64,000 nucleotides of DNA from CAWDMN01 sp963803155 (GCA_963803155.1 CAWDMN010000059.1:372001-436000), one strand, 5' to 3'; counted from the stretch's first letter, positions 17,961 through 27,727 are shown. Notes: generated from the letters alone by a model not told the origin. Made by a program: numbers and translations.

Positions 17961-20054
17961 TCAATCTTCTCCTGGCGGGAGTGCGGAGAAGATGGGAAGA
18001 GCTTCAGCATTCAACGAGAAACTAATAATAGGGTTATTGGAAGTGATAATCACCGATCCTGAAAAATTCGGATAGCTGGTCAGGTCGATGAGATTCTTAA
18101 CACTGTAAGAGGTGTGACTGCCTGACGGCAGACTGATCTCCTTGCTCCCAATGACAGATCCCGCGGAGTTCTTGAGAGTCACATTCACCGTTGCATCTGC
18201 CGGAAAGGGATTGGCAAGAGCAATGCCAGTCCATTGTTCGGCAAAGGTAACAAAGCGAGTGGAGCCTTTCAAAGCCGCATTGACCCCGCCTTCGGCCTGG
18301 GGAGCACTTCCTTTATAGTCCCGAAAAATCACATTGGCCTTTACCGGGCCATCGCATTCACATTGCGCCCACCCCGTCTGAAGCGCAGTACCAGGTTTCG
18401 CATCGGTCTGGACGTGGAGAACACCGCCTGGAGACAAGATGTCTGTCCGATTGGCTCCGGGTTTATCGGGAAAAACCACGGATAGAGGCGTTCCTGTATC
18501 GTTAAAGAAGTGAGTGTTGCATGTGACGGTTTGGGAACTGTTGTTAATGTAAGTGAGAGTGGTTCGCCAAATATCGTTCAAGGCTAAATGACCGAGGAAA
18601 AAAACGGTGCCGTTGATGGGTGGCCCGGAGATGGCGGCAATCCCGTCCCCTTCGATAGAATATTTCACGGTCTGAATTGGCCCCATCCCATTCATTTGCA
18701 CAGTCAGAGTAATGATCCCTAAAGCGCCCGCGGGTACGGAAGTAATTTGCCATTGAACTAAATTGTTAACATTCGTTCCACCATTAGAGGAACTTATATA
18801 GGTTGTGCCCTCGGGAATGGGGTGACGAATTACCACATTATTGACCGACAAAGTGCCCGTGTTGGAATATTTGATCGTATAAACAATGGTGGATCCGCTG
18901 ATGGAGGCCGTGGAAGTAATTGTCAATCCCGGAGCCAGACCCGGAGGTAAAAATCGAACTGCACCGGCGCCACGGCCCAAAGCAGGGCCGTTCGAAATGG
19001 CTACAGCATAGACTCTAGCCTCAGTCGCTGTAAAAGGAGCTTTAATAAAAGCTGCGGGAAAATGATTAACGGGAGTGGAGGTGTCGGGGCTATTGCCCGT
19101 CACAATCGCCAGTTGACCGTCAGCGCTGATTCCAATATCCTCAAATCCCCAATTGGGATTAATTTTCAAGGCAGTGGGGAGCGGGATCTCCTCATAGGCA
19201 CTGCTCTGGTCATAAGGAGCCTTGATCGAAAATATTTTTGGAGCCCAGGCTCCACAAACGAGCGCCGTTCTTCCGTCGGGAACTACAATGATCCCGTCCA
19301 ATCCTAGGTTGGTCCCGCTAATTTCGATAATTTCCGGCGAGCTGGTGGCAGTAAAAGGCGCGGAAAAAACCAGGATTTCATTTCCAAAACGAGTAGTCAA
19401 TAGTTTGGAACCATCTGGAGTAATGGCAATGGCGCCACTATTGGAATTGTCAGTCACTGGTATCGTGAAGGCAACTGAGGCGTAAGGGGGATTGAGGACT
19501 GATACCCCCCCCGTATGATAAACAAAAGCAGTTCCTTCCGCGTCGAAAACAATGGCTTGAGTTTGCCAGGATTTTATAGCTCCAGGCAACGGGACTGCGG
19601 CAACTTGAGCCGCGGCATCGAAAGGAGCGGAAATCACACAAAGATTCGATGAAGTCTCACTGGAAGTTGCAGCACCCGCCGCCAGCGCATATTTGAGGCT
19701 CGGCGAAACGGCAATCGTTCCCGTCCCGGTATAGCCCGCCGACGACGTGTTGATCGTCGCCGCTACGGTCGCCGTGGATATTTGGACGACAAAAACCCGG
19801 CTATTGCCAAAATCGGAGATAAGGGCATTATTAGTGCCATAATAGGCGACTCCGTGAGGACTTGCCCCAGAGGGCAAATTAGATACAAAGATTTGGGCCG
19901 GAGTGGGAAGGTTTTGCGTCGGCGTTGGAAAGATCACCGCAAGATTCCCATCCCCCGCAGAACCCAGTATGGCTTGGGCCTCAAGAGTAGAGATCCATGG
20001 ATTGACGACTAACAGAGCCAGCACCCCGAACATCAGATACCAGTTTTTTTTCAT
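17961..20054 (-). CDS. Secreted beta-propeller/DUF11 protein, function unknown
   Basis: 697 residues with a Sec signal peptide (residues 1-27, cut near LEAQA). Residues about 30-370 contain repeated propeller-type blades, each with an AIAITPDGSKLL- or IAVSPSLKYAL-like strand. About 375-470 is a DUF11-type beta sandwich (ISGSTIVYTIKYSNTGT, IPEGTTYISS). The last 200 residues form an exported beta domain of a kind common in Acidobacteria (NSSQTVTCNTHFFND, PNFSGSVIITSNNP). The start has a GGGAGAGGA site. The protein is probably extracellular or surface-bound, perhaps for adhesion. No catalytic motif is visible. The gene stands alone between two inverted repeat copies, which hints at a mobile or shuffled unit. 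Confidence 0.8.
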   Translation of the reverse strand: MKKNWYLMFGVLALLVVNPWISTLEAQAILGSAGDGNLAVIFPTPTQNLPTPAQIFVSNLPSGASPHGVAYYGTNNALISDFGNSRVFVVQISTATVAATINTSSAGYTGTGTIAVSPSLKYALAAGAATSSETSSNLCVISAPFDAAAQVAAVPLPGAIKSWQTQAIVFDAEGTAFVYHTGGVSVLNPPYASVAFTIPVTDNSNSGAIAITPDGSKLLTTRFGNEILVFSAPFTATSSPEIIEISGTNLGLDGIIVVPDGRTALVCGAWAPKIFSIKAPYDQSSAYEEIPLPTALKINPNWGFEDIGISADGQLAIVTGNSPDTSTPVNHFPAAFIKAPFTATEARVYAVAISNGPALGRGAGAVRFLPPGLAPGLTITSTASISGSTIVYTIKYSNTGTLSVNNVVIRHPIPEGTTYISSSNGGTNVNNLVQWQITSVPAGALGIITLTVQMNGMGPIQTVKYSIEGDGIAAISGPPINGTVFFLGHLALNDIWRTTLTYINNSSQTVTCNTHFFNDTGTPLSVVFPDKPGANRTDILSPGGVLHVQTDAKPGTALQTGWAQCECDGPVKANVIFRDYKGSAPQAEGGVNAALKGSTRFVTFAEQWTGIALANPFPADATVNVTLKNSAGSVIGSKEISLPSGSHTSYSVKNLIDLTSYPNFSGSVIITSNNPIISFSLNAEALPIFSALPPGED

Positions 20055-20522
20055 AAGCGTTCCTCTCCCTTAAAAACACAAAGTATTCGAAGGATCTACA
20101 ATTCAGCCAAGATGATGGAAATGAAGAGCAAGCCGTCTTTTTCCCTGCCACTCCAATAGAGCAACAGTAGAGCCTTTTGTTAATCGTGGAATAAACTGAA
20201 ATTGTTCATGAGGCTCAGCGCAAATTAATGCCTCCAAAAAATGAATAAGCAGTAAAAACCGGGCTTTTGCCTGATCCATCTCATGAACAAACAAGATTGA
20301 AGGTGGTCTTAGGCCCATGGGGGAAAAAAATGGCCTCGTTCAAAGGAATTTGCTCTCTGAATTCCCCAAGCAAACGGGGGATGCGCAATCCTCACGGATC
20401 TTGTTATCGACAAATGGACCGACAAAGATTATATGGAAATGTTAAGGAACTATTAAGATTGGTCCCAATTGCGGCCTGACCGGAATGGCGCTTACTTAAG
20501 AGAGATTTGCGCGTAGCCGTTC

Positions 20523-20759
20523 AGGGGGGGGTGACTGAACCCGAAAGCTTCACAGCCATTTGCCGGGTGTAAGGCCGTTGGGCCGCCACCCCCGGATATA
20601 GACAATAATAGAATCGACCCAGGGGGCGCGGATTGCAGAGGGGCTGCGATCCGTTAGGATCGGATTGGTTCGCTCTTTTGACCGGTGGTTGAGCGTGTAA
20701 CCACCCTCACACGCTCAACCTCCGGCGAATCGCTGTGAACCCTCCGGGTTCCCCCCCCT
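20523..20759 (-). repeat. Dispersed ~235-bp palindromic repeat, copy B (inverted)
   Basis: Reverse-complement relative of copy A at 17441-17671: the same order of end palindromes, a TTGAGCGTGT stem around 20687-20725 and the GGCCGCCACCCCC block near 20581-20593. Similarity runs across the whole element with scattered substitutions, so the duplication is not recent. Confidence 0.75.
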
Positions 20760-20819
20760 GAGCGGTTATATTTGCTCTTCCCCTTCTGCGACTCATCTCC
20801 AAGAGGAGCAACTTGTTCC

Positions 20820-20928
20820 TTTTGGAATGCGCTGACACGTCAGCGTATTTCCTGGTCAGCTGACGGATCGCGCCAGAGGAAAGTGGCGTCGTGACGCCGC
20901 ATTCCAAAATCAGGGACAGATCCCTGAT
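20820..20928. repeat. Second type of palindromic element plus hairpin
   Basis: TTTTGGAATGCG (20820-20831) and its inverse (20898-20909) bound a 90-bp element with inner inverted pairs (CTGACACGTCAG, GGCGTCGTGACGCC). A separate hairpin, ATCAGGGA...TCCCTGAT, follows at 20909-20928. No gene is visible from 20055 to 21220. Confidence 0.55.
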
Positions 20929-21220
20929 CTCAAGGGTTCGCTTAAGAAAGAACCATTCAGGTGTGACCACAATCCGCACCAATCGTGCAATTCAGAAGTG
21001 CGACTTAAGTTCCGCCCAAGTTCAGTGCAGTATTTGAAAGCGTGCATTAGGAACAGCGGATTCTTTGGTGATGCTTGCCGCCCAGACAAAGTTCAGGCGT
21101 CTTGGAACAGGACCAAGCCGCCTTAAAACAAATTAAAACTTGCCGATTGAGATAGTTTTTAAGAGAATTTGCAATTCGTTTCGGAGGGAGTTGCTTTCAT
21201 TCGAATCTAAGGAGCGCCTT

Positions 21221-21877
21221 ATGAATGTAGTCATTGTCGGAGCGGGGAAGGCCTGCCTTCTCTTACTGGATTTTTTTTCTTCGCTGGAGGACGTTCGCGT
21301 TGTGGGTGTTGCCGATGTCCGCGCGGACGCCCCGGGCATTCTTTATGCGCGGGAAAAGGGGATCCAGACCACGAACAACATGGACCTCTTAATCGATCGT
21401 CCTGAAGCAGATTTGGTGATGGAATTAACGGGAAGCTCCAAAGTCAAAGCCGCCATTGTAGAAAAGCTTCGTCCGGAGCAGCAGATCATCACGGCCAGCG
21501 GCGCCAAGCTGGTGTGCGACATGCTACAATCGCAAGGCCAGATCAAGGCGGCGGCCGCTCAGGCCATATCGCAACAGTTCAGTCTCTCCTGCGCTCACCT
21601 GCAAAGCACGATTGATGGAATCAATTCAGCTCACGCCGAAGTGGAAAAGCTGCTTCGCGAAGCGGGCATGGTTTCTCTCAATGCCCGAATTGAAGCTGCT
21701 GCCGGCAAGCTGGGTGACGCTTTCGGCGTGGTGGTGGATCGCATTCACGAGATGCTGGGCAGTGTTTCTCGGACGCTGAACAAGATCGCCCAGGCATCGG
21801 TTGAAAGCCAAAACACTTTGAACGACTTGAAGACGGCAGAGACCCGCTTGGTGGAAGAGTTTCAGCGATCGGAATAA
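21221..21877 (+). CDS. Rossmann domain fused to a chemoreceptor-tip-like helical hairpin
   Basis: 218 residues from the ATG at 21221 with a TAAGGAGCG site; the 27-residue longer frame is unlikely. Residues 1-110 look like a dehydrogenase-type NAD(P)-binding fold: MNVVIVGAGKACLLLL, VVGVADVRADAPGILYAREKGI, ADLVMELTG. Residues about 125-218 are helical and include AGMVSLNARIEAAAGKLGDAFGVVVDRIHEML, which matches the hairpin tip of methyl-accepting proteins (compare LLALNAAVEAARAG...GFAVVAEEVRNLA in the receptor at 30978). The Arg usual in EAARAG is missing. There is no transmembrane segment, HAMP domain or enzyme active site. A soluble nucleotide or metabolite sensor feeding into the CheW/CheA array is possible; this is inference. 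Confidence 0.75.
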   Translation: MNVVIVGAGKACLLLLDFFSSLEDVRVVGVADVRADAPGILYAREKGIQTTNNMDLLIDRPEADLVMELTGSSKVKAAIVEKLRPEQQIITASGAKLVCDMLQSQGQIKAAAAQAISQQFSLSCAHLQSTIDGINSAHAEVEKLLREAGMVSLNARIEAAAGKLGDAFGVVVDRIHEMLGSVSRTLNKIAQASVESQNTLNDLKTAETRLVEEFQRSE

Positions 21878-22268
21878 ATATGACGACTCAACGTGGAGAA
21901 CGGACTGCCGCACGCACCTTCGAGCGGGCAAGGGAACGATAAAGGCCGCCCATTAGTTAATTTGAAGAGGGCACCCTAGAATATTTTGCGGCGGCCAGGT
22001 CTGGTCTTTTTCTTTTTTTCAATTGTTCCTCCAATTCCTCCAGAGACTGGCTTGCTCCGAAACCTTGCCACAGTCCCAATTTTTTGGCCACCGCAGCCAG
22101 ACTCATTCCGGCCTGCCCGATTAGCCGCTTGATCATAACCCAGCAAGGAGTTGCCTGTTTGGCCACTCATCCTTAAGAAGCCATAGTGGCACTCTCCACT
22201 CAATTATCTATTAGAGGTCTACTCCAAATTGCGCTCGAATATGCGGATATTAATAAATCACTCCCCAT
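21878..22268. other. Intergenic stretch
   Basis: No supported gene. A 69-codon minus-strand frame (21957-22166, GTG start) has a helical, lysine-rich predicted product but no good ribosome site or family match, so it is not called. Confidence 0.3.
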
Positions 22269-22469
22269 TTACGAAGGTAGCAACACCTTCTTCACCCGTC
22301 CTATTGCTCCGCCAACCAAACGAACTTTGATTCCATGTGGATGAGTGGGGGAATTGGTAAGGATATCCTGAACGATGCCTTCCGTCAGTTTTCCGGAAGA
22401 CTGATCTTGTTTCCGCACGACACAAACAGTCGCTCCCGGCTTGACATCGGTCCGATTCCGGCCATCCAT
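22269..22469 (-). CDS. ywbE: YwbE family protein
   Basis: 66 residues, typical for the YwbE/DUF2196 family, which has no known function. Family-wide segments are visible: NRTDVKPGATVCVVRKQDQ, GKLTEGIVQDILTNSP, HPHGIKVRLVGGAIGRV. The fold is expected to be a small beta barrel, perhaps nucleic-acid binding. The ATG at 22469 has an AGGA 9 bases upstream. The gene stands alone on the minus strand. Confidence 0.88.
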   Translation of the reverse strand: MDGRNRTDVKPGATVCVVRKQDQSSGKLTEGIVQDILTNSPTHPHGIKVRLVGGAIGRVKKVLLPS

Positions 22470-22587
22470 CTCGCATTCCTATTCCGGCTCATTGGAAGAG
22501 CCGCAACCATTACATTCATTTTTTCATATCACCGGGCGTGAAATGGGTCTGGAGCCGCGCTTCACTTTTTATGATCGGACTGCAAAG

Positions 22588-23502
22588 CTACCTGCGCGGG
22601 CGGGGCGGATGGTTCGCCAGACGCCCATGGTACAGATCGGCGATAGCGTAGGTCACACCGATAAAAAAGGTCCAGCGCGGGTAATTGCCGTAGACGGCAT
22701 AATAAGCGCCGAAGTCCAGGACCATCCATGATTTTAGAGTGTACGAGGGGGCGGCCAGCAATGTGAGCGTCGCTGGAGTATCCCGGTTGGCCCGGCTGAA
22801 GCTGGCAATTTCCGCTGTCGCGCCCCACTTCTTGGTGAAGGAAGTGGACCAGGAGAGCGCAGAAAAATAATTGTGGTCATAGCCATTGGAGCCAACGCGG
22901 CCGAGATAGTTGGCGCCTTCGTTCGCGTCGAAATGCTGCTTGCCAAAATCCTTGCTGGCCAAAAACAACAGTTGGTGGCCCGTTGCGCCGATGCCCAGGT
23001 CATTCCCTGCCGTAGGGAAAAACGCCGAATACAGAACGGAGAAGGTGGGCCGCGCCCCCTTTTGGGGAAAAACTTTCCATTTGAAGCCCGCGCCGGAATC
23101 ACCCGTTGCAGCTACGCCTCCATCACGTTCGACAGGATTATTGAAGAGGCGAATTTCCAGGAGCTGGCACAGGCCGAACTTCACCACCCCGTTGATATTC
23201 TGATGTCCCCGGCCGCCTTCGAAACCGTATTCGATTTCCAAAACGCCGCGCTGCACCGTTTCCGCCGTTGACGCTAGGGTCGGGCGGTTTGGAACAGCGG
23301 TGATCGCGTCCAAATTGTCCTCTTCCGGGGCCTGAGTTGGAGCGGGAGTTTGTGATTGAATTCCTCTTGAAGATTGTTCTGAAGTCTGGCTCTCTCCCCG
23401 CTGGCGCTCCTGCAACTGCCCAAAAGTCTGGGCGGCACACATTCCCGCCACGAAGAAGGTGATTATAAATCTTGAAATTATGAATTTCTCCCATTCCCAC
23501 AT
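22588..23502 (-). CDS. Outer-membrane protein, phenol MetA-type transporter-like family
   Basis: 304 residues. A signal segment (FIITFFVAGMCAAQTFG) is followed by a low-complexity Gln/Ser/Pro linker to about residue 60. After that come amphipathic beta strands such as RGVLEIEYGFEGG, LLEIRLFNNPV, GFKWKVFP and WTFFIGVTYAI. The pattern matches the MetA-pathway-of-phenol-degradation/transporter family (PF13557-like), whose members are outer-membrane barrels of unclear substrate. The start ATG at 23502 has a poor ribosome site. It is next to a secreted GH32 on the same strand 179 bp away, but no joint function is evident. Confidence 0.7.
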   Translation of the reverse strand: MWEWEKFIISRFIITFFVAGMCAAQTFGQLQERQRGESQTSEQSSRGIQSQTPAPTQAPEEDNLDAITAVPNRPTLASTAETVQRGVLEIEYGFEGGRGHQNINGVVKFGLCQLLEIRLFNNPVERDGGVAATGDSGAGFKWKVFPQKGARPTFSVLYSAFFPTAGNDLGIGATGHQLLFLASKDFGKQHFDANEGANYLGRVGSNGYDHNYFSALSWSTSFTKKWGATAEIASFSRANRDTPATLTLLAAPSYTLKSWMVLDFGAYYAVYGNYPRWTFFIGVTYAIADLYHGRLANHPPRPRR

Positions 23503-23681
23503 GTAAGAAATATATTTTAGAAACCATCAACATGCAAAGATTATTGGTCTACTAGTTGGTCCATTTGTGCATTTGGGCCAGATCTTCATTTGCAAATATT
23601 TGGATCTTATTTGCCACATTTTCCAGCGGAGCCACTCAGCGCTGCGATTTTCAAGCTGACGGACCTGGCTTTTTCAAAGAA

Positions 23682-25163
23682 CTATCTCGCGGGTTTCATT
23701 TCCCAAATGTCCAGACTTTTTACGAGGGCGCTGCCACCTTCTCTAAAGAGTTTTACCCCGAGGCTGTCTGCCCGAGTCGGATAAACCCGGCTGGTCAAGC
23801 AGACAGTATCGTTGGCAAAAACTTCTATTACGGATCGGTCCAGAAAGACCTGTAATTTCAGGATTCCTCCCGGCGCCAGACTCAATTTGCTGCTGAATGG
23901 AGTCGTGGCACATTCCGGATCCAGACTGGATTTTTCCCGATGAATCGTCAGTCTCCCATTATTTCGGTCATACGCCAAAACGGTCTGCTCTTTTCCATCC
24001 GGTGAACAAAATAGCCTTACCCCTACGCGGGAATACCGGGAAAGCTTCAGCTGCATCATAATCTCCAGGGCATTCCCCCGAACCAAATCAGGCAACGAGG
24101 CAGTGGAGGGTTCAACAGTACGGTTGACGAAATTGGAATGTTTTCCCCGCAAGGCATGCAACTCCGGAATCGGCTGGATTTGCAGCTTCCCATCCTGACG
24201 AAGCGTCAACTGGCGGGGGAGAGACTGAATTCCGGCCCAGCCCGCCTTGCGTTGCGCTTTTTCGCTGCGTCCTTCCCAACACCATCCGAAAATGATTCGG
24301 CGCTTCTGGCCATCTAGAAACGTTTGCGGAGCATAATAGTGGCCCCCATCATCGAGACAGCCTTCGGTCTCAGGAATGAACTTGTGATCTCGATACTGGC
24401 CAATAAAATAAATGCTTTTGCTCAGGGGGATGGGAGACACAATTAATACATACTTATCCCCCAGTGGAAAGAAGTTGGGGCATTCCCAAACCGTGCCCGT
24501 CTTTTCGGAATTCCCCATCAAAAGTGGATTGAGATATTTCCAATGGATTAAATCCGCGGATTCATAAAGCAGAACCGCGCCGCTGACTCCTTTCAATCCT
24601 GAACCCAATGCCATCATCCATTTTCCATTTTCCTTCCACACGCAGGGATCGCGGAATCCCGTCACTTCCAGTCCTGGAGGTGGTTCCGAAATAACAGGAT
24701 TGCCGGAAAATTTTTCCCAACTCCGCAAACCGTCATGGCTCGTGGCCAGACACTGGACCTCCGGCATCGTGCCCGTGAAAACCAGCGTCGGAACCCCATG
24801 GTTGTCCACGGCACATCCGGAAAAGACCCCGTCTTTGTCAGGTCCTCCCGAAGTGGGGGCCATGGCAATGGGCCAATGTCTCCAATGCATCATATCGGAG
24901 CTGACGGCATGCCCCCAATGCATGGTGCCCCAAAAAGCGCCGTTGGGATTGTATTGATAAAAGAGATGGTACTCACCCTTCCAAAAAATCAAGCCATTGG
25001 GATCGTTCATCCAATTGGCTGGGGGGAGGAAATGAAAAATCGGACGCTGAAGATCTCGATCCAGATTGGTGGCGCTTTGTTTTTGACTCCGTACGATTAA
25101 CGGCATCCAAAACATGCTTTCGGCCACAAACAAGATAATTATGAGCAGATATGCTTTCTTCAT
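23682..25163 (-). CDS. Secreted GH32 beta-fructosidase (levanase/invertase-like)
   Basis: 493 residues. Residues 1-26 are a signal peptide. The GH32 five-blade propeller has all three catalytic motifs: nucleophile Asp54 in WMNDPNG, transition-state Asp172 in FRDP, and acid/base Glu227 in WECP. The C-terminal beta sandwich ends with the family motif LQVFLDRSVIEVFAND. GH32 enzymes cleave sucrose, levan, inulin or other fructans. The signal peptide implies action outside the inner membrane, so polymer or oligofructan breakdown is likelier than hydrolysis of sucrose phosphate. It is divergent from a thioredoxin-like gene and near an SSS sugar symporter (25994) that may import the released sugar. 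Confidence 0.93.
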   Translation of the reverse strand: MKKAYLLIIILFVAESMFWMPLIVRSQKQSATNLDRDLQRPIFHFLPPANWMNDPNGLIFWKGEYHLFYQYNPNGAFWGTMHWGHAVSSDMMHWRHWPIAMAPTSGGPDKDGVFSGCAVDNHGVPTLVFTGTMPEVQCLATSHDGLRSWEKFSGNPVISEPPPGLEVTGFRDPCVWKENGKWMMALGSGLKGVSGAVLLYESADLIHWKYLNPLLMGNSEKTGTVWECPNFFPLGDKYVLIVSPIPLSKSIYFIGQYRDHKFIPETEGCLDDGGHYYAPQTFLDGQKRRIIFGWCWEGRSEKAQRKAGWAGIQSLPRQLTLRQDGKLQIQPIPELHALRGKHSNFVNRTVEPSTASLPDLVRGNALEIMMQLKLSRYSRVGVRLFCSPDGKEQTVLAYDRNNGRLTIHREKSSLDPECATTPFSSKLSLAPGGILKLQVFLDRSVIEVFANDTVCLTSRVYPTRADSLGVKLFREGGSALVKSLDIWEMKPAR

Positions 25164-25284
25164 TGGAAAAGCTCCGGCAATGGAATATTTTCCTGTTATT
25201 CTTCATTTATTGTTTGCACTACAATGCAGTCTGGTTCCCGCCTCCCCGTGATGGCATTCACATGGATGAAGAACTCAACATGAA

Positions 25285-25866
25285 ATGGAATTGCCAATGA
25301 TCAAAAAAATTTCCACTTTTTGGGCAGCATGTTTAGTGTGCCTTTTCTCCCTTTTTGTGTCAATTTCTCCCCCTTTTCTGGCGGGGAGCGCGTCCGTGAC
25401 GAAAAAAACGAGCAGATCCATGATCTCCTTGACTCAAGTGGGGCAGCAGGTCCCGGCTTTTTCCATCAGGACTTTGAATGGCGATCTCTTTGATGTCGAA
25501 GCCAATCGGGGGAGACTGCTCTTGATCAATTTTTTTGCCACATGGTGTCCCCCATGCATTGCGGAGATGCCTCATCTGGAAAAAGAGATTTGGCAAGCGT
25601 TCAAATCCAATAATTTCAGGATGATTAGTATTGGGCGCGAGGAAACGGAACAAAAAATCCGCGGCTATGCCGAAAAGAATCATTTGACATTCACCTTTGC
25701 GGCCGACCCCCAGCGGGAGGTCTACAGCCAATTTGCCGAAGGGTTGATCCCCCGGACTTATCTCATTAGTCCCGATGGGAAGATATTGTTCCAATCCTCC
25801 GGGTACCGATCCAAGGATTTCAGGCAATTGCTGGAAATCATCAAGCGCGAATTGAACGGCAGATAA
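25285..25866 (+). CDS. TlpA/ResA-type membrane-anchored thioredoxin
   Basis: 193 residues: N-terminal hydrophobic anchor or signal (residues about 10-35), then a thioredoxin fold with the redox motif WCPPC in LINFFATWCPPCIAEMPHLEKE and a cis-Pro region EGLIPRTYLISPDGKI. Such proteins reduce disulfides in the periplasm, often for cytochrome c maturation. No cytochrome genes are nearby, so the target is unknown. A second ATG at 25297 (MIKK) is an equally possible start; neither has a strong ribosome site. It is divergent from GH32, 121 bp apart. Confidence 0.88.
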   Translation: MELPMIKKISTFWAACLVCLFSLFVSISPPFLAGSASVTKKTSRSMISLTQVGQQVPAFSIRTLNGDLFDVEANRGRLLLINFFATWCPPCIAEMPHLEKEIWQAFKSNNFRMISIGREETEQKIRGYAEKNHLTFTFAADPQREVYSQFAEGLIPRTYLISPDGKILFQSSGYRSKDFRQLLEIIKRELNGR

Positions 25867-25993
25867 GGATTCACAAGGCATTTGTTGCCGTTAATTTTTT
25901 ATCGACAACCACGATGGGGCCATGTAGAATCGGCATCGCTGGCCCAAAACTTTTTCCCTTTTTATCCTCCAAGAGGGTTCCAATCTCACTTTT

Positions 25994-27727
25994 ATGACAA
26001 ACTTACTCTCTTTCTGCGCACAGGCCGCGGTTTCCTCCAAGTTGCTTTCCTTGGGTACGGTGGACATTCTGATCATCGTCATTTACTTCGGCATCGTACT
26101 GGGGATCGGTTTTTACCTGAAAAATTACACTAAAACCGGCGAAGATTTTTTCATGGCTGGCCGCGAAATGACCGCCTGGGTGGCCGGACTGAGTTTTGTA
26201 GCCGCCAACCTTGGCTCGCTGGAGCTCATGGGCTGGGCCGCGGCCGCTTACCAATACGGCATCCTGGCCACTCACTGGTACTGGGTTGGAGCCATTCCCG
26301 CCATGCTGTTTCTTAGCGTGGTGATGATGCCTTTTTATTACATCTGCAAAACCCACTCCGTGCCAGGATATTTGAAGCTGCGTTTTGGAGGAGCTAGCAG
26401 CACTCTTTCCGCGGTTAGTTTCGGTTTCATGACGGTTTTGATGAGCGGCATCAACATGTACTCCATGGCTCTGGTGATGAAAGTGGTCTTGGGCTGGGAT
26501 ATTCATTTCAGCATCTGGGTTTCCTCCCTGACCGTTGGGGTATACGTCGTCTTGGGCGGACTGCTCTCCGCCATTTTCAATGAGGTGTTGCAGTTCTTCC
26601 TCATCTGGCTGGGCGCTCTGCTTATTCCCATTATCGGATTGATTGAATCGGGCGGGTGGAATGGCATGGTGGCTCGTATTAATCAGAATTTCCCCGGGGG
26701 CGATTTCACTCACCTCTGGCGCACCATGTATCACTTCACCGACAATCCCATGGGAATTCATTGGACGGGAATTGTCTTTGGACTGGGATTTGTCATTTCT
26801 TTCGGATATTGGACGACCGATTTTCTCGTCGTACAGCGCGTGCTCTCCGCCAAGGATTTGCGTTCCGCCAAAATGGCTCCAATCATTGGCGCCGCTTTTA
26901 AGATGTGCGTCCCCTTCATCGTGATTCTTCCCGGCCTGCTTGGACTGGCCGTTTTGAGAGATCATGATGGCAACCTGATCCGTCTGATGGGTGAAGGTCA
27001 GGCTGTTGCGACGGGTGGCCACAGTTATAACGAAGTGCTGCCCCTGATGCTGGCCCGGTATTGCGGACCTGGGCTGCTGGGCCTGGGCATCACGGCGCTG
27101 ATTGCCGGGTTCATGTCCGGAATGGCAGGCAACGTCAGCGCTTTTGCCACCGTCTGGACTTATGACATCTACCGTCCCTTCGCCAAGAACAAGGATGACG
27201 CTCACTATGTCAAAGTGGGCCGCTGGTGCACAATCCTGGGAGTGCTGGTCAGCATCGGCACGGCCTATCTCGTGATGCAGTTTTTAAGCATCATGGATTA
27301 CGTCCAGGCGCTCTTCAGCTTCTTTATCGCTCCATTGCTCGGCACGGTGTTGCTCGGGATGCTTTGGAAACGAGCCACTCCGGCGGGAGGATTTTGCGGG
27401 TTGCTGGCGGGAACAGTCTCTTCCATTGGCATGTGGGCATGGGTCAAGGTAGACCCTTCCGCGCTGCAGTACATTGCCTTGTCTCCCCACGCCAAAGACA
27501 TGGCGGAGAATATGTATCGTGCGCTCTGGTGCTGGTGCATTGGAGTGCTGGTAACGGTGGTGGTCAGCTATTTGACCAAACCGAAAGCGGAATCTGAATT
27601 GGTGGGTCTTGTCTATGGTTGTACCAAGATCCCTTCCGAAGGACACCTGCCGGTTTATAAACGTTCCATCTTCTGGGCCTGTGTAGTGTTCGTCGTGTTT
27701 TTGATCTTGAACTTTATATTCTGGTAA
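25994..27727 (+). CDS. Sodium:solute symporter (SSS/SLC5), probably sugar
   Basis: 577 residues with about 13-14 transmembrane segments. SSS motifs include DFFMAGREMTAWVAGLSFVAANLGSLELMGWAA in helices 1-2, GGLLSAIFNEVLQFFLIWLGA, and GYWTTDFLVVQRVLSAKDLRSAK, all typical of the sodium/glucose (SGLT) branch. It uses the sodium gradient to import a small solute across the inner membrane. The next gene encodes a 71-residue two-helix protein, a common partner of such symporters. With GH30 and GH32 enzymes in the same region, sugar uptake is likely; the exact substrate is not shown by the sequence. Confidence 0.92.
   Translation: MTNLLSFCAQAAVSSKLLSLGTVDILIIVIYFGIVLGIGFYLKNYTKTGEDFFMAGREMTAWVAGLSFVAANLGSLELMGWAAAAYQYGILATHWYWVGAIPAMLFLSVVMMPFYYICKTHSVPGYLKLRFGGASSTLSAVSFGFMTVLMSGINMYSMALVMKVVLGWDIHFSIWVSSLTVGVYVVLGGLLSAIFNEVLQFFLIWLGALLIPIIGLIESGGWNGMVARINQNFPGGDFTHLWRTMYHFTDNPMGIHWTGIVFGLGFVISFGYWTTDFLVVQRVLSAKDLRSAKMAPIIGAAFKMCVPFIVILPGLLGLAVLRDHDGNLIRLMGEGQAVATGGHSYNEVLPLMLARYCGPGLLGLGITALIAGFMSGMAGNVSAFATVWTYDIYRPFAKNKDDAHYVKVGRWCTILGVLVSIGTAYLVMQFLSIMDYVQALFSFFIAPLLGTVLLGMLWKRATPAGGFCGLLAGTVSSIGMWAWVKVDPSALQYIALSPHAKDMAENMYRALWCWCIGVLVTVVVSYLTKPKAESELVGLVYGCTKIPSEGHLPVYKRSIFWACVVFVVFLILNFIFW

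Noticed and set aside
21957..22166. 69-codon minus-strand frame with a lysine-rich helical product
   Set aside because: GTG start with poorly spaced ribosome site, no family match, and overlapping frames of similar length; not enough to call a gene.
26003..27205. 400-codon minus-strand frame opposite the symporter
   Set aside because: Low-complexity His/Gln-rich product typical of the reverse complement of membrane-protein codons.
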